From positions 1,530,382-1,594,381 of the forward strand of contig NZ_AFIG01000001.1 of NCBI RefSeq assembly GCF_000214595.1: a stretch of 64,000 bases of DNA. The letters run 5' to 3'. The DNA is from Methylophaga thalassica MP (lineage in GTDB: Bacteria > Pseudomonadota > Gammaproteobacteria > Nitrosococcales > Methylophagaceae). A model generated the notes under the pieces. It saw only the letters and a list, made by a program, of their open reading frames with translations. It made no database searches and was not told the origin of the DNA. A program made the translations under genes and the position numbers. Shown here in pieces: positions 40,538 to 51,661 of the stretch (position 1 is the first letter of the stretch; each line of letters begins with the position of its first letter).

Positions 40538-41203
40538 AGGTTTTTTATGACGATGTTCTTCATCATAGACGATCATCGTCTTACCCTTGGCCCATAACAA
40601 GCCATTGTCTTGTAACTCTTTGAGGACACGACCAACCATTTCACGTGAACATCCCACCATGCGGCTGATTTCCTGACGTGTGACTTTAATCTGCATACCA
40701 TCAGGATGACGCATAGCATCTGGCTGAGCGGCTAACTCGTGCAAAGCAGCCTCAACCCTTCCTGCTACGTCAAGAAATGCCATATCAGTGGCTTTACGAG
40801 TTGTCGATAACAGACGTTTTGCCAATTGTTCTGCAATGGTAAACAACAGTGTTGGATAGCATTCTTTCAACTGTGTTTTTGAGAGATTCATGATCTGCTG
40901 GTAGGAAATCTCTTCAGTGCGCACATCGGTTCTGGCGCGCACCGTCACCATACGTTCACCGACATCTGAGAACATGCCTATCTCACCAATAAAGTCGCCC
41001 TGATTCAGGTAAGCAACGATAAGCTCCTCGCCTTCCTCATTTTCCATGCACACACTCACCGAACCTTCACGAATATAATAGAGCGTATGTGTCGGATCAC
41101 CTGGACGAACAATGATATTCTTCGCCGGATAAGTTTTTGTGTGACAGCAGCGGAAAAACTCTGCTAATCCCTGTTCAATGGCCTTGTGTCTGTGATAGTC
41201 CAT
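40517..41203 (-). CDS. Crp/Vfr-like transcriptional regulator with altered cAMP pocket
   Basis: 228 residues. The cyclic-nucleotide domain covers about 15-125, the dimer helix 115-145, and the winged helix ends with the recognition helix [14 protein letters not shown] (185-198), nearly identical to Vfr/Crp, so DNA specificity should be Crp-like. In the pocket E74 and R84 are kept, but the serine after the arginine in Crp/Vfr (R-S) is M85 here; T134/T135 are present. That may weaken cAMP binding or change the ligand, as in the Clp branch. A basic 10-residue tail extends the C-terminus. The OsmC gene is divergent, an order also seen at E. coli crp-yhfA. Confidence 0.88.
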   Translation of the reverse strand: MDYHRHKAIEQGLAEFFRCCHTKTYPAKNIIVRPGDPTHTLYYIREGSVSVCMENEEGEELIVAYLNQGDFIGEIGMFSDVGERMVTVRARTDVRTEEISYQQIMNLSKTQLKECYPTLLFTIAEQLAKRLLSTTRKATDMAFLDVAGRVEAALHELAAQPDAMRHPDGMQIKVTRQEISRMVGCSREMVGRVLKELQDNGLLWAKGKTMIVYDEEHRHKKPLVKKLG

Positions 41204-41320
41204 TTATTCATCCAAAAATGAGTCTGCGGGCAATAATACAGCATAAACGGGTATAATCCCTCAGCGATTTGATAAATATGTCAAATTTAAAGTGACTTAT
41301 CAACTTTAGGAAACATTTTA

Positions 41321-41740
41321 ATGAAAGCACGAGTGAAATGGGTCGAAGATGTTTTGTTTCTCGGCGAATCTGGAACAGGCCATACGGTAGTAATGGATGG
41401 ACCTGAAGAAGCAGGCGGACATGGTACCGGCATGCGTCCGATGGAATTATTACTGATGGGTATGGCTGGATGTACAGCCTTTGATGTCATCGAAATTTTG
41501 AAAAAGTCTCAACAAGATATTCGTGACTGTGTGATTGAGGCGAATGGCGAAAGAAGCGAAGAAGCGCCTAAGGTTTACACCCATATCCATATTCATTACA
41601 AAATCACTGGTAAAAATGTAAAAGCCAACTTTGTTGAGCGTGCTATCAAAATGTCGACTGAGAAATATTGCTCAGCCACCATTATGTTGGCAAAAACAGC
41701 GACGGTGACACATGATTACGAAATCATTGAAGTTGAATAA
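41321..41740 (+). CDS. OsmC family protein, YhfA-like
   Basis: 139 residues. The two cysteines of the peroxidase-type active site are C51 (MAGCTAFDV) and C117 (KYCSATIML). It belongs to the YhfA subgroup by its neighbourhood with a crp-like gene and by GMRPMELLLMGMAGC. It is expected to reduce organic peroxides with a thiol partner. A TATAAT element is at 41252-41257 in the gap upstream, with no good -35. Confidence 0.88.
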   Translation: MKARVKWVEDVLFLGESGTGHTVVMDGPEEAGGHGTGMRPMELLLMGMAGCTAFDVIEILKKSQQDIRDCVIEANGERSEEAPKVYTHIHIHYKITGKNVKANFVERAIKMSTEKYCSATIMLAKTATVTHDYEIIEVE

Positions 41741-41760
41741 TCAAAAATTAAGAGTCACTC

Positions 41761-42168
41761 ATGTCTGAAAACAAACTTGTACGACCAGGTAAAACCGGTG
41801 GCATGCGTCATATTGCTCTGTTTGTCGATGACCTTGCCGCTTGTGAATTTTTTTATACCGAATTACTTGGCATGCATGTCGAATGGAGGCCAGATGAGCA
41901 AAATGTGTATCTGAGTTCAGGTAATGACAATCTCGCATTACATCAGGCAGCAGAGCCACCCGCACCATCACACCAGCAAAAGCTGGATCATATCGGCTTT
42001 ATTATTCCTAGCATGGACGAAGTTGATGCCTGGTTCGATTTTCTCAGTGCAAATAATGTCGAAATTCGTAACCCGCCACGTACGCACAGAGACGGTGCCA
42101 GAAGCTTTTATTGTTATGATCCGAGCGGTACTGTCGTGCAAATTATTTACCACCCACCCATCTCATAA
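41761..42168 (+). CDS. VOC superfamily (glyoxalase/bleomycin resistance-like) protein
   Basis: 135 residues in the paired beta-alpha-beta-beta-beta layout. Metal-site candidates are H17 (MRHIALFVDD), H60 (LALHQA), H73 (LDHIGFII) and a late acidic residue near YDPSGTVVQIIYH. The substrate cannot be told. It follows the OsmC gene by 20 bases, suggesting a shared detoxification role. Confidence 0.82.
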   Translation: MSENKLVRPGKTGGMRHIALFVDDLAACEFFYTELLGMHVEWRPDEQNVYLSSGNDNLALHQAAEPPAPSHQQKLDHIGFIIPSMDEVDAWFDFLSANNVEIRNPPRTHRDGARSFYCYDPSGTVVQIIYHPPIS

Positions 42169-42170
42169 AA

Positions 42171-42452
42171 ATGAAAACCTATATATACAAAAGCCTTAAA
42201 AAAGAAGAGTTATATCTGTATATCACCAAAAAAGATGATTTTTCAGAGGTACCTCAAGAACTCTATAACTCAATGGGCAGAGAGCCTCAGTTTGTCATGG
42301 AGCTCGAATTATCTCCGGAAAAACCGCTTGCTCGTGAAAATGTCGTTACCGTTATCAAAAATCTGGAAACACAGGGCTTCCATGTTCAAATGCCACCTCG
42401 TCCAGAAAAACTAGGGGATTTTGTTAACCAGAAAAAGCAGCACCTTCACTAA
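42171..42452 (+). CDS. YcgL domain-containing protein
   Basis: 93 residues, the standard YcgL size. It matches the family from [15 protein letters not shown] through [16 protein letters not shown] and the ending [12 protein letters not shown]-like segment. Structures of the family show a small alpha/beta fold, and no function is assigned. It starts 2 bases after the VOC gene and converges with mutS, overlapping its end by four bases. Confidence 0.9.
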   Translation: MKTYIYKSLKKEELYLYITKKDDFSEVPQELYNSMGREPQFVMELELSPEKPLARENVVTVIKNLETQGFHVQMPPRPEKLGDFVNQKKQHLH

Positions 42453-45007
42453 TTTCTGGCTAATTGGCTAAGCTCATACAGCATATCTAATGCCTGTTTT
42501 AGGCTTAGTTCATCCGGGCTGATTGCCCGCAGTTTTTTCTCAAGTTCTGAAGGCTCAGTATGCTGAGTAAATAAATCCTGCTGAGGCTGTTCGGCTAAGG
42601 TTTCAACTGAATAATGTGTCTGCTCAAGCTGCTTTAATTTTGCTTTGGCGGCATCAATCACATCGGCTGGCACACCAGCAAGCTGAGCAACTTGCAATCC
42701 ATAACTCTGACTGGCAGCGCCCTCTTTCAGTTGATGAAGAAAAACAATTTTATCGCCATGTTCAATGGCATCAAGATGCACATTTCTAGCCTGTTCAAAT
42801 AACTCGGGTAGCTGTGTCATTTCAAAATAATGGGTTGCGAATAAGGTATAGGCACCGATATCACGAATCAGTTTTTCTGCACATGACCAAGCCAGCGCCA
42901 ACCCATCAAAAGTACTAGTCCCGCGCCCGATTTCATCCATCAACACCAAACTATGCTTTGTGGCATTGTTCAGAATATTCGCCGCTTCATTCATCTCAAC
43001 CATAAACGTTGAACGCCCGGAAGCCAGATCATCAGACGCACCGATGCGGGTAAAAACCTGGTCCACAGGTCCGATAATCGCCTTAGTTGCTGGGACGTAA
43101 CTTCCCATATGCGCCATTAAGACAATCAACGCTGTCTGTCGCATATAGGTCGACTTCCCGCCCATATTCGGCCCGGTAATAATTAATGTGGACTGCTCAG
43201 CCGTTAATTTCAGATCATTGGCGCAAAAAGGATGATCGTGACAGACTTCAACCACCGGATGTCGGCCTGCCTCGATATAAAGGCCGCTTTCATTCACAAA
43301 TTGTGGCGCAACATAATCTAGCGTTTCAGCCCGCTCAGCCAAATTAGCTAAAACATCCAGCTCTGCCAAAGACATGGAACATTGTGATAAAGCGGATAAC
43401 TCAGGCTCAACCTTATCAAATAACTCCTCATACAGTGCTTTTTCTAATGCCAGTGCTTTTTCGTTAGCACTCAGTACTTGCTCTTCAAATTGCTTTAGCT
43501 CTGGCGTGATATAACGCTCAGCATTTTTTAATGTCTGGCGACGGACATATTCATTGGGTAATTCAATATCATGAGCTCTGCTCAACTCGATAAAATAACC
43601 ATGCACTTTGTTATAACCGACTTTAAGCGTATTTACGCCCGTTCGCAGACGTTCTTGTCGCTCAAGTTCATCTAAAAAACCACTGGCGTTTTTATGTAAA
43701 TCACGCAGGCGATCCAATTCAGCGTGGTAACCGGCTTTTATAACGCCACCATCACGAATTAAAACAGGTGGTTCATCAATCATTGCCTGCTGCAATAACG
43801 CAAATAATTCACTAAAAGTGCCGAGTTGACGATCCAATTGTCTGAGATGGGTACTTTGCTTGGATTTTAATAAGCGACGTAAATCAGGCAAGGTTTCTAA
43901 AAGACGCCTGATATGCATAAAGTCTCTTGGTCTGGCCGTGCGTAAAGCCATACGTGACAAAATACGCTCAATATCCCCCAATGACCTCATTAGAGCGTGA
44001 CAGTCACTGAAACTGTGATGATCCAAAAATTCCTGAATCACTTGCTGTCTATCAACTAATACCTTCTGATCACGAATGGGACGCATCAACCAGCGTCTCA
44101 ATAAACGTGCGCCCATTGGGGTTGCTGTTTTATCCAGTACCGAGATAAGACTATTCTCAAGTCCACCCGACAGATTACGCTCAAGCTCAAGGTTTTTACG
44201 TGATTGAGGATCGAGTCGGATACTGTCTTTTGAATACTCGACCGTTAGCTGACGCAAATGAGGCAAAGCTGTTCGATGTGTTTCCTGCGCATAGTTCACC
44301 AGACAGCCAGCAGCACGGATTGCGATATCCAGTCCATCACAACCAAATCCTTTTAGATCAGTTGTATTGAACTGTTTACATAATCTTGTTTTAGCTGCCT
44401 TCAACTCAAAATGCCAGTCAGGTAGCTTACGGAGTTGTTTTTCAAACGCATCAAAACCGGCGGTTAATGTTTCACTCAATAAGATTTCTGCCGGTTGTAA
44501 TCTGGCCAGTTCAGCTTTTAGCAAATCAGCATTATCTAATTCACTGATCATAAATCGACCACTGCTGATTTCTGCATAAGCCAGTCCATAACAGCCTTTT
44601 TCTTCACAGACGGCTAACAGCAAATTCTCATTACGACTATCTAACAGCGCTTCTTCTGTCAGTGTTCCTGGGGTGAGAACCCGAACCACCTGACGCTCAA
44701 CCGGGCCCTTACTTGTCGCCGGGTCCCCTATTTGTTCACAAATAGCAACCGATTCACCTAATTTGATAAGCCGGGATAAATAGTTATCCGCAGCATGATA
44801 TGGCACTCCAGCCATAGGAATCGGCGCACCATTACTGCTACCACGCGCGGTTAGTGTGATATCAAGCAATTCAGCGGCTTTATGAGCATCATCAAAAAAT
44901 AACTCGTAAAAGTCGCCCATGCGATAGAACAGCAAAAAGTCCGGATGTTCTGCTTTGATGCGCAGATACTGCTGCATCATTGGAGTATGATTTTGTCTTT
45001 GAGTCAT
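42449..45007 (-). CDS. mutS: DNA mismatch repair protein MutS
   Basis: 852 residues. The mismatch-reading phenylalanine motif near the N-terminus ([10 protein letters not shown]) is present. The ATPase Walker A is [13 protein letters not shown], followed by the MutS signature [12 protein letters not shown], and the C-terminal helices support dimerisation. It is divergent from pncC with only 16 bases between them, so both promoters must overlap the genes or be very compact. Confidence 0.97.
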   Translation of the reverse strand: MTQRQNHTPMMQQYLRIKAEHPDFLLFYRMGDFYELFFDDAHKAAELLDITLTARGSSNGAPIPMAGVPYHAADNYLSRLIKLGESVAICEQIGDPATSKGPVERQVVRVLTPGTLTEEALLDSRNENLLLAVCEEKGCYGLAYAEISSGRFMISELDNADLLKAELARLQPAEILLSETLTAGFDAFEKQLRKLPDWHFELKAAKTRLCKQFNTTDLKGFGCDGLDIAIRAAGCLVNYAQETHRTALPHLRQLTVEYSKDSIRLDPQSRKNLELERNLSGGLENSLISVLDKTATPMGARLLRRWLMRPIRDQKVLVDRQQVIQEFLDHHSFSDCHALMRSLGDIERILSRMALRTARPRDFMHIRRLLETLPDLRRLLKSKQSTHLRQLDRQLGTFSELFALLQQAMIDEPPVLIRDGGVIKAGYHAELDRLRDLHKNASGFLDELERQERLRTGVNTLKVGYNKVHGYFIELSRAHDIELPNEYVRRQTLKNAERYITPELKQFEEQVLSANEKALALEKALYEELFDKVEPELSALSQCSMSLAELDVLANLAERAETLDYVAPQFVNESGLYIEAGRHPVVEVCHDHPFCANDLKLTAEQSTLIITGPNMGGKSTYMRQTALIVLMAHMGSYVPATKAIIGPVDQVFTRIGASDDLASGRSTFMVEMNEAANILNNATKHSLVLMDEIGRGTSTFDGLALAWSCAEKLIRDIGAYTLFATHYFEMTQLPELFEQARNVHLDAIEHGDKIVFLHQLKEGAASQSYGLQVAQLAGVPADVIDAAKAKLKQLEQTHYSVETLAEQPQQDLFTQHTEPSELEKKLRAISPDELSLKQALDMLYELSQLARN

Positions 45008-45023
45008 TTTAATAGTTTATATC

Positions 45024-45524
45024 ATGCAAAATATTTCTGACGCATCACTGCAAGCAAAAATCATTCAAGTCGCTGAAACCTTAAATAAAAACCATTTCAT
45101 GCTAACAACAGCGGAATCCTGCACCGGTGGCTGGGTAGCGAAATGTTGTACTGATCTCGCTGGCAGTTCAAGCTGGTTTGAACGTGGTTTTGTCACCTAC
45201 AGCAATCAGGCAAAACAAGATCAACTAGGCGTTCAATTAACCTCACTGCAACAATTTGGCGCGGTGAGTCAGACCGTTGCCGAAGAAATGGCACTGGGTG
45301 CACTTAACAATTCATGTGCTGATATCAGTGTGGCATTAACAGGTATCGCAGGTCCCGATGGCGGCACAGAAACCAAACCTGTTGGTACTGTCTGGATAGG
45401 CTGGGCCCGAAAGTCTGACAAGGTTGTCAGCCAGCTTTTTCAGTTTGAAGGTGATAGAGAAAGCATCAGACGACAAGCTGTATTGAACGCCTTATCCGGA
45501 ATCATTAAAAACGCTAGAGACTGA
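45024..45524 (+). CDS. pncC: CinA-family nicotinamide-nucleotide amidohydrolase
   Basis: 166 residues, the stand-alone C-terminal CinA domain. The family motif [12 protein letters not shown] carries the catalytic serine, with [23 protein letters not shown] later. It deamidates NMN to nicotinate mononucleotide in NAD recycling. It precedes recA by 56 bases, the common gammaproteobacterial order. Confidence 0.93.
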   Translation: MQNISDASLQAKIIQVAETLNKNHFMLTTAESCTGGWVAKCCTDLAGSSSWFERGFVTYSNQAKQDQLGVQLTSLQQFGAVSQTVAEEMALGALNNSCADISVALTGIAGPDGGTETKPVGTVWIGWARKSDKVVSQLFQFEGDRESIRRQAVLNALSGIIKNARD

Positions 45525-45580
45525 CTGCTTTCTATGGGATAATCGAAGGATTTATTAAAAACAGCTTCAGAGGTAGTGCA

Positions 45581-46621
45581 ATGGATGACGATAAGAAAAA
45601 AGCGCTAGGCGCCGCGCTTGGTCAAATTGAGAAGCAATTTGGTAAAGGCTCAGTAATGCGCCTTGGTGATAATGCCGCAGCTCGTGACGTATCAGCCGTA
45701 TCTTCTGGTTCTATCGGATTAGACATTGCATTAGGAATAGGCGGATTGCCTCGTGGGAGGATTGTTGAAATTTACGGTCCTGAATCTTCAGGTAAAACCA
45801 CTTTAACACTGCATGCTATCGCTGAAATGCAAAAGCTAGGTGGAACAGCTGCTTTTGTCGACGCTGAACATGCTCTGGATCCTGTTTATGCTGAGAAGCT
45901 AGGTGTCAATATTGATGACTTGCTGGTATCTCAACCCGATACAGGCGAACAAGCGTTGGAAATCACCGATATGTTAGTCCGTTCAGGCGCTGTGGATATC
46001 GTTGTTGTTGACTCCGTTGCCGCACTCACACCGAAAGCCGAAATTGAAGGCGATATGGGTGACAGCCACATGGGGCTTCAGGCTCGCTTAATGTCACAAG
46101 CCTTACGTAAGTTGACCGCCAACATTAAACGTTCAAACACTCTGGTCATATTCATCAACCAAATTCGTATGAAAATTGGTGTGATGTTCGGTAACCCTGA
46201 GACCACCACAGGTGGTAATGCACTTAAATTCTATGCCTCTGTGCGTTTAGATATCAGACGCATTGGCGCAATCAAAAAAGGTGACGAAATTCTGGGCAAT
46301 GAAACCCGTGTCAAAGTCGTCAAAAATAAAGTGGCTCCACCATTTAAACAAGTTGAATTCGACATCATGTACGGTGAAGGCATCTCACGTGAAGGTGAAT
46401 TGATTGATTTGGGTGTTCAACAAAATATTGTTGAAAAATCAGGTGCTTGGTATAGCTACAACGGCACACGTATTGGTCAGGGTAAAGACAATGTTCGTGG
46501 TTACTTAAAAGAAAACCCTGAAATGTCTGCTGAAATTGAAAGTAAAATACGTGAAACCATGCTGCCTAAAAAAACAGCCAAAAAAGATGACAGTGCTGTT
46601 GAGGACGATGTCGAGGCGTGA
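45581..46621 (+). CDS. recA: Recombinase RecA
   Basis: 346 residues. Walker A is [10 protein letters not shown], and the DNA-binding loops include the conserved [26 protein letters not shown] stretch (quoted here only by name of its core NPETTTGG). The C-terminus is acidic as usual. No canonical LexA box (CTGT-N8-ACAG) is visible in the 56 bases upstream or in the end of pncC. The recX start overlaps its stop. Confidence 0.98.
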   Translation: MDDDKKKALGAALGQIEKQFGKGSVMRLGDNAAARDVSAVSSGSIGLDIALGIGGLPRGRIVEIYGPESSGKTTLTLHAIAEMQKLGGTAAFVDAEHALDPVYAEKLGVNIDDLLVSQPDTGEQALEITDMLVRSGAVDIVVVDSVAALTPKAEIEGDMGDSHMGLQARLMSQALRKLTANIKRSNTLVIFINQIRMKIGVMFGNPETTTGGNALKFYASVRLDIRRIGAIKKGDEILGNETRVKVVKNKVAPPFKQVEFDIMYGEGISREGELIDLGVQQNIVEKSGAWYSYNGTRIGQGKDNVRGYLKENPEMSAEIESKIRETMLPKKTAKKDDSAVEDDVEA

Positions 46622-47067
46622 AGCAATCAGCCAGTGCACGAGCCATAAGCTATTTAGCCAACCGCGAACATAGTGCTCATGAATTGGCACACAAGCTAGA
46701 CAAAGCAGGTTTTGACGTAGAAGAAATTGACGACGTTATTCAACAGTTAAAAGAAGCTGGCCTGCAAAGTGATGTCCGGTTTGCTGAGAGTTTTATCCGA
46801 TCCCGAGCCAATCGGGGTTATGGTGCTGTCCGCATCAGTATGGAATTGAAAGAACGTGGTGTTGCTGCCGACATCATCAAAGAATGTATGAACCAGGCAG
46901 AAATAGATTGGTTTACGCTTGCCGCAGAAGTGCGTTGCAAGCGTTTTGGCGAGGAAATGCCCGATGATTATAAAAGCAAAGCAAAACAACAGCGCTTTTT
47001 ACAATATCGCGGTTTTACTCATGAACAAATAACGGAAAGTTTTAATTTAACCGACGATGAAAAGTAG
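46618..47067 (+). CDS. recX: Regulatory protein RecX
   Basis: 149 residues with three-helix repeats, e.g. [15 protein letters not shown] and [20 protein letters not shown]. RecX inhibits RecA filament growth. The start is a GTG overlapping the recA TGA (GTGA). Its 3' end overlaps alaS by 11 bases. Confidence 0.93.
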   Translation: MKQSASARAISYLANREHSAHELAHKLDKAGFDVEEIDDVIQQLKEAGLQSDVRFAESFIRSRANRGYGAVRISMELKERGVAADIIKECMNQAEIDWFTLAAEVRCKRFGEEMPDDYKSKAKQQRFLQYRGFTHEQITESFNLTDDEK

Positions 47068-49660
47068 CGCAGATATTCGCAAGTTGTTTCTCGACTTTTT
47101 CGCAAGTAAAGGTCATGAAGTCGTAGCAAGCAGTCCCCTTGTTCCTGCTAATGACCCCACCCTTCTTTTCACCAATGCTGGTATGGTGCAATTTAAGGAG
47201 ACATTCTTAGGTCAAGAAACCCGTAAGTACACTCGCGCCGTGACGACACAACGTTGCGTACGTGCAGGTGGTAAACACAATGACTTAGAAAATGTCGGTT
47301 ATACCGCTCGCCACCATACATTCTTTGAAATGCTGGGTAACTTCAGTTTTGGTGATTACTTCAAACGTGAAGCCATTCAATACGCCTGGGAATTTTTGAC
47401 AGAAACATTAGCTCTTCCTGCTGAAAAACTATGGATCACGGTTTTTGAAGAAGATGATGAAGCGGCTGATATCTGGTTAAATGAAATTGGTGTGTCTGCT
47501 GAACGTTTTTCGCGAATCGGCGCAAAAGATAATTTCTGGTCAATGGGCGATACCGGACCATGCGGCCCCTGCTCTGAAATTTTCTATGATCATGGTGGAG
47601 ATGTCGCTGGTGGTCCACCAGGTACACCTGAAGAAGATGGCGACCGATATATTGAAATCTGGAATCTGGTCTTCATGCAATTCAACCGTTCAGCAGATGG
47701 TACCTTAACACCACTGCCTAAGCCTTCTGTTGACACAGGCATGGGGCTCGAACGTCTGGCTGCAGTATTGCAACACGTACATAACAACTACGAAATCGAC
47801 CTGTTCCAACATCTGATCCAAGCGATTCAGAAACTCTCTGGTACCGAAGATCACACCAACTTCTCATTACGTGTCATTGCGGATCATATTCGCTCATGTT
47901 CATTCATGATTACTGATGGTGTCTACCCTTCTAATGAAGGTCGTGGTTATGTTTTACGTCGTATCATTCGCCGCGCCATTCGTCATGGTCATAAATTGGG
48001 TTTAAAAGACAACTTCTTTTATAAGCTTGTACAACCACTAGTTGATGAGATGGGTGAAGCTTTCCCTGAACTTGCTCAATCTCAGGAACTGGTTGAAAAA
48101 GCCCTGCAACAAGAAGAAACACGTTTTGCCGATACGTTGGATAATGGCTTAAAAATTCTGGATCAAGCCATTGAAGATATGGGCGATAAAGAGATCCCTG
48201 GTGAGACCGTTTTCTTACTTTACGACACTTATGGCTTCCCTATCGATCTGACCGCTGATATTGCACGTGAGCGCGGTCTGACTATTGATATCGCCGGATT
48301 TGAGCGTGCGATGGAAGCACAACGTAATCGTGCCCGCAGCGCGAGTCAGTTCTCTGGTGGTTTATCTGACCAGATTACCATTGACAGTAGCACAGAATTT
48401 TGTGGCTATGACCTCACTCAGCATGACAGTACTATCTTAGCCATCATCGTCAATGGTGAGCATGTTGATAGCATTTCTGAAGGTCAGGAAGGTTTAATCG
48501 TATTAGATAAAACACCGTTCTACGCCGAGTCAGGTGGTCAGGTAGGTGATCACGGTGAAATTAATGCGGATAATGCCAGCTTCACTGTTTCCGATACACG
48601 TAAACAATCTCAAGCGTTTACCCATATTGGTCGTTGCGAGCATGGCCGTTTTCAAGTTGGTCAACGTGTCACAGCACAGATCGATGAAAATAATCGTCTG
48701 GCAACGGCATTGAATCATTCTGCTACGCATCTATTACACGCAGCATTACGTAAAGTTCTGGGTGAGCATGTTATGCAAAAAGGCTCACTGGTGAATCCTC
48801 AACGTTTACGTTTTGACTTTTCACATTTTGAGCCAGTCACTCCAGCCCAACTTCGTGAAATCGAACGTTTAGTTAATCAACAAATTCGTCTCAACCACCC
48901 TGTTGAAACACGTTTAATGGCCATTGAAGAAGCCAAGAAAAGCGGCGCAATGGCATTGTTCGGTGAGAAATATGATGATGAAGTTCGTGTGTTAAGCATG
49001 AGTGATTTCTCTATCGAGTTATGCGGTGGCACGCATGTTAAGCAAACCGGTGATATCGGTATGTTAAAAATCACCTCAGAAGCTGGTATTGCATCAGGTG
49101 TCCGTCGTATCGAAGCGGTCACCGGTGAAAAAGCGATTGATTACATCGAACAAATGGAAACCACGCTGGCAGACGTATCAGACTTACTGAAAGCCAAACC
49201 CGCCAATGTGCAGGATAAAGCATCTCAGCTGGTTCAGCGTCAACGCGAGTTAGAAAAAGAACTGGAAGCATTGAAAGCGAAATTAGCCAGCAGCGCAGGT
49301 AATGATCTGGCTGACTCTGCAACAGAAATCAATGGCATTAAAGTACTCGCTTCAACCCTTGAGGGAGCGGATGGAAAATCGCTCAGAGATGCTGTTGATC
49401 AGTTAAAAAATAAGCTGGGCACAGCGGTAATTGCTCTAACAGCTGTCAATGATGAAAAAATTACAATTATTGCTGGCGTAACCAAGGATATTACCGATAA
49501 AATCCGCGCCGGAGATCTGGTTGGCCATATAGCTAGTCAGGTTGGAGGTAAAGGTGGCGGCCGTCCTGATATGGCTCAAGGCGGCGGTAATGAACCCCAG
49601 AATTTGGCAGCAGCGTTAGCATCTGTTCCAGACTGGGTCACTTCGAAGCTGGAAAACTAA
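47057..49660 (+). CDS. alaS: Alanyl-tRNA synthetase
   Basis: 867 residues, full length. The class II core is at the N-terminus ([26 protein letters not shown]). The editing domain holds HSATHLLH and CGGTHV zinc motifs, and the C-terminal oligomerisation domain with [12 protein letters not shown] is intact. It starts within the end of recX. It is followed by lysC after 2 bases. Confidence 0.97.
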   Translation: MKSSADIRKLFLDFFASKGHEVVASSPLVPANDPTLLFTNAGMVQFKETFLGQETRKYTRAVTTQRCVRAGGKHNDLENVGYTARHHTFFEMLGNFSFGDYFKREAIQYAWEFLTETLALPAEKLWITVFEEDDEAADIWLNEIGVSAERFSRIGAKDNFWSMGDTGPCGPCSEIFYDHGGDVAGGPPGTPEEDGDRYIEIWNLVFMQFNRSADGTLTPLPKPSVDTGMGLERLAAVLQHVHNNYEIDLFQHLIQAIQKLSGTEDHTNFSLRVIADHIRSCSFMITDGVYPSNEGRGYVLRRIIRRAIRHGHKLGLKDNFFYKLVQPLVDEMGEAFPELAQSQELVEKALQQEETRFADTLDNGLKILDQAIEDMGDKEIPGETVFLLYDTYGFPIDLTADIARERGLTIDIAGFERAMEAQRNRARSASQFSGGLSDQITIDSSTEFCGYDLTQHDSTILAIIVNGEHVDSISEGQEGLIVLDKTPFYAESGGQVGDHGEINADNASFTVSDTRKQSQAFTHIGRCEHGRFQVGQRVTAQIDENNRLATALNHSATHLLHAALRKVLGEHVMQKGSLVNPQRLRFDFSHFEPVTPAQLREIERLVNQQIRLNHPVETRLMAIEEAKKSGAMALFGEKYDDEVRVLSMSDFSIELCGGTHVKQTGDIGMLKITSEAGIASGVRRIEAVTGEKAIDYIEQMETTLADVSDLLKAKPANVQDKASQLVQRQRELEKELEALKAKLASSAGNDLADSATEINGIKVLASTLEGADGKSLRDAVDQLKNKLGTAVIALTAVNDEKITIIAGVTKDITDKIRAGDLVGHIASQVGGKGGGRPDMAQGGGNEPQNLAAALASVPDWVTSKLEN

Positions 49661-49662
49661 GC

Positions 49663-50886
49663 ATGTCTTTAATCGTTCAAAAATATGGTGGAACATCCGT
49701 CGGCTCTGCTGATCGCATTCGCGAAGTAGCGAAAAAGATCATTGATTATCGTAATCAAGGCCATGATTTAGTGGTCGTCGTCTCAGCAATGAGTGGCGAG
49801 ACTAATCGCTTAATCGATTTGGCTAAACAATTAACCGACAATCCGCGTGGTCGTGAGTTAGATGTTTTACTGTCAACGGGTGAACAAGTCACGATTGCCC
49901 TGCTCAGTATGACGATTGCTCAAATGGGTATGTCTGCCGTTTCCTACACTGGAAGTCAGGTTCGTATATTGACGGACAATGCACATAACAAAGCCAGGAT
50001 TATGGAGATTGATGACAACAAAATTCGGCATGATCTTAGCCAAGGCAAAGTTGTAGTCGTAGCTGGTTTTCAAGGCTGTGATGAGAATGGCAACATTACC
50101 ACACTAGGTCGTGGTGGCAGTGATACAACGGCAGTAGCTCTGGCTGCGGCACTAAAAGCCGATGAATGCCAAATCTATACCGATGTCGACGGCGTTTATA
50201 CAACCGATCCCCGTGTTGTACCTGAAGCACGTCGCTTAGATTCTATTACCTTCGAAGAAATGCTGGAAATGGCCAGCTTAGGTGCAAAAGTATTGCAAAT
50301 TCGCTCTGTTGAGTTTGCGAGTAAATATAACGTCCCATTACGTGTCCTCTCCTCGTTTACAGAAGGTGGTGGCACATTAATAGCGGCTGAGGACCCATCA
50401 ATGGAACAAGCTTTAATTTCAGGTATTGCGTTTAATCGTGATGAAGCCAAACTGACTATTCTCGGTGTACCTGATCACCCTGGCATTGCTTCACAAATTC
50501 TCGGACCAATCGCGGCAGAGAATATCGAAGTTGACATGATCATCCAAAACACCGGTCATGATTCAACGACAGACTTTACATTTACCGTTCATCGCAACGA
50601 CTATCAAGCAGCCTTGGCGATTCTCAAGAGAACAGCAGAAGAGCTCGGTGCAAGAGAAGTTAACGGTGACGAAAAAATTGCAAAAATCTCGGTAGTCGGT
50701 GTAGGTATGCGCTCTCACGCGGGGATTGCAAGCACAATGTTTGGCTCCCTGGCGAAAGAAAACATCAACATCAGTATGATTTCTACTTCTGAAATTAAAA
50801 TTTCAGTCGTTATTGATGAAAAATACCTGGAGCTTGGTGTCAGGACCTTACATAAAGCGTTTAATCTGGAGCAAACACCCTCTTAA
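49663..50886 (+). CDS. lysC: Aspartate kinase
   Basis: 407 residues, a monofunctional kinase. KYGGTSVGSADRI opens the kinase domain, with TTLGRGGSDTTAVALAAAL and DVDGVYTTDPR following. Two ACT domains in the last 140 residues (LTILGVPDHPGIAS..., ISVVGVGMRSHAGIAS...) give lysine/threonine feedback. It is first in the lysine, methionine and threonine branch. It follows alaS and precedes csrA, as in Pseudomonas. Confidence 0.96.
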   Translation: MSLIVQKYGGTSVGSADRIREVAKKIIDYRNQGHDLVVVVSAMSGETNRLIDLAKQLTDNPRGRELDVLLSTGEQVTIALLSMTIAQMGMSAVSYTGSQVRILTDNAHNKARIMEIDDNKIRHDLSQGKVVVVAGFQGCDENGNITTLGRGGSDTTAVALAAALKADECQIYTDVDGVYTTDPRVVPEARRLDSITFEEMLEMASLGAKVLQIRSVEFASKYNVPLRVLSSFTEGGGTLIAAEDPSMEQALISGIAFNRDEAKLTILGVPDHPGIASQILGPIAAENIEVDMIIQNTGHDSTTDFTFTVHRNDYQAALAILKRTAEELGAREVNGDEKIAKISVVGVGMRSHAGIASTMFGSLAKENINISMISTSEIKISVVIDEKYLELGVRTLHKAFNLEQTPS

Positions 50887-51127
50887 TTTCTAAATGCTTG
50901 AGTCATTTCATTTTTTTGACATCATTTTATCGCGATCACCTCATGTTCCTGATAAAATATTCATTGGACGGGGGATAAATCTCGTTTTTTTATAGTCCAT
51001 GAATAAAGGGGCAAAAAAGACCCCTCAAGCTGAATAGGACAAAAAGGCACGAGGCCTACTCAATTGAAAGGAGTCATGATAATTCTCCTAGTAACCTCGG
51101 CCAACTTTGAGAGTAAAGGGGAAAAAC
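50887..51127 (+). promoter_or_regulatory. csrA leader region with repeated GGA motifs
   Basis: A 241-base gap. GGA triplets, the core CsrA-binding element, occur at 50966, 50973, 51037, 51070 and within the ribosome site at 51120. A short hairpin AGGGG/CCCCT (51007-51025) lies between, and AGGAG at 51069 can pair with CTCCT at 51085-51089. This fits autorepression of csrA by its own product, as known for E. coli csrA. I could not define a convincing -35/-10 pair. Confidence 0.45.
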
Positions 51128-51313
51128 ATGTTAATACTCACACGCCGTGTTGGCGAATCACTCATCATCGGTGACGATGTTGTTGTAAACGTACTTGGTG
51201 TTAAAGGTAATCAGGTAAGAATTGGTGTCGACGCTCCTAAAGACGTCACAGTGCACCGTGAAGAAATTTATGATCGCATTCAGGCTGAAAAAGATCAGCC
51301 AAATGTGGGTTAA
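51128..51313 (+). CDS. csrA: Carbon storage regulator CsrA
   Basis: 61 residues. The family start [17 protein letters not shown] and the RNA-binding region [10 protein letters not shown] (with R44-type arginine) are intact. It binds GGA in mRNA leaders to control translation of carbon, motility and biofilm genes. I chose ATG 51128, with AAAGGGG just upstream; an in-frame ATG-containing extension to 51107 adds seven residues not seen in the family. Two tRNA genes follow, as in Pseudomonas. Confidence 0.96.
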   Translation: MLILTRRVGESLIIGDDVVVNVLGVKGNQVRIGVDAPKDVTVHREEIYDRIQAEKDQPNVG

Positions 51314-51347
51314 ATTTACAATTATCACTAGCCAAATCGTTATCTTC

Positions 51348-51356
51348 TGATATACT
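51348..51356 (+). promoter_or_regulatory. Extended -10 promoter of tRNA-Ser(GCU)
   Basis: TGATATACT is an extended -10 (TG-n-TATACT) with a GC-rich discriminator AGGCGGC, 13 bases before the tRNA. There is no good -35, which the extended -10 can compensate. Confidence 0.6.
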
Positions 51357-51369
51357 AGGCGGCTTTGAT

Positions 51370-51459
51370 GGAGAGCTGGCCGAGAGGCTGAAGGCGCGCC
51401 CCTGCTAAGGGCGTATAGGTTTACCCCTATCGAGGGTTCGAATCCCTCGCTCTCCGCCA
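51370..51459 (+). tRNA. tRNA-Ser(GCU)
   Basis: 90 bases with encoded CCA. Acceptor GGAGAGC pairs with GCTCTCC; the anticodon loop CTGCTAA gives GCU; there is a long variable arm (GTATAGGTTTACCCCTATC region) and T-arm GGTTCGAATCC. Confidence 0.97.
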
Positions 51460-51468
51460 TAAATTTTA

Positions 51469-51497
51469 TTGATGGCATCCTTGGATGCTTGTATAAT
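51469..51497 (+). promoter_or_regulatory. Promoter of the first tRNA-Arg
   Basis: TTGATG (51469-51474), 17 bases, consensus TATAAT (51492-51497), then a GC-rich discriminator before the tRNA at 51509. Confidence 0.75.
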
Positions 51498-51508
51498 AAG
51501 CGGCTTTA

Positions 51509-51585
51509 GCGCCCGTAGCTCAGCTGGATAGAGTACCTGGCTACGAACCAGGCGGTCGCACGTTCGAATCGTGCCGGGCGCGCCA
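51509..51585 (+). tRNA. tRNA-Arg(ACG), copy 1
   Basis: 77 bases with encoded CCA. Acceptor GCGCCCG pairs with CGGGCGC; the anticodon loop CTACGAA gives ACG (read as ICG after deamination). T-arm CGTTCGAATCG. Confidence 0.97.
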
Positions 51586-51601
51586 TTTAAAGTACATAAT
51601 C

Positions 51602-51635
51602 AAGCAGTCACCGAGAAATCGGGACTGCTTTTTTA
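51602..51635 (+). terminator. Terminator between the two tRNA-Arg genes
   Basis: AAGCAGTC/GACTGCTT outer stem with an inner CCGA-GAAA-TCGG hairpin, followed by six T. It cuts the second tRNA-Arg off from the first promoter. Confidence 0.8.
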
Positions 51636-51661
51636 TTTCAATAATAGATTTCAGATAGATA

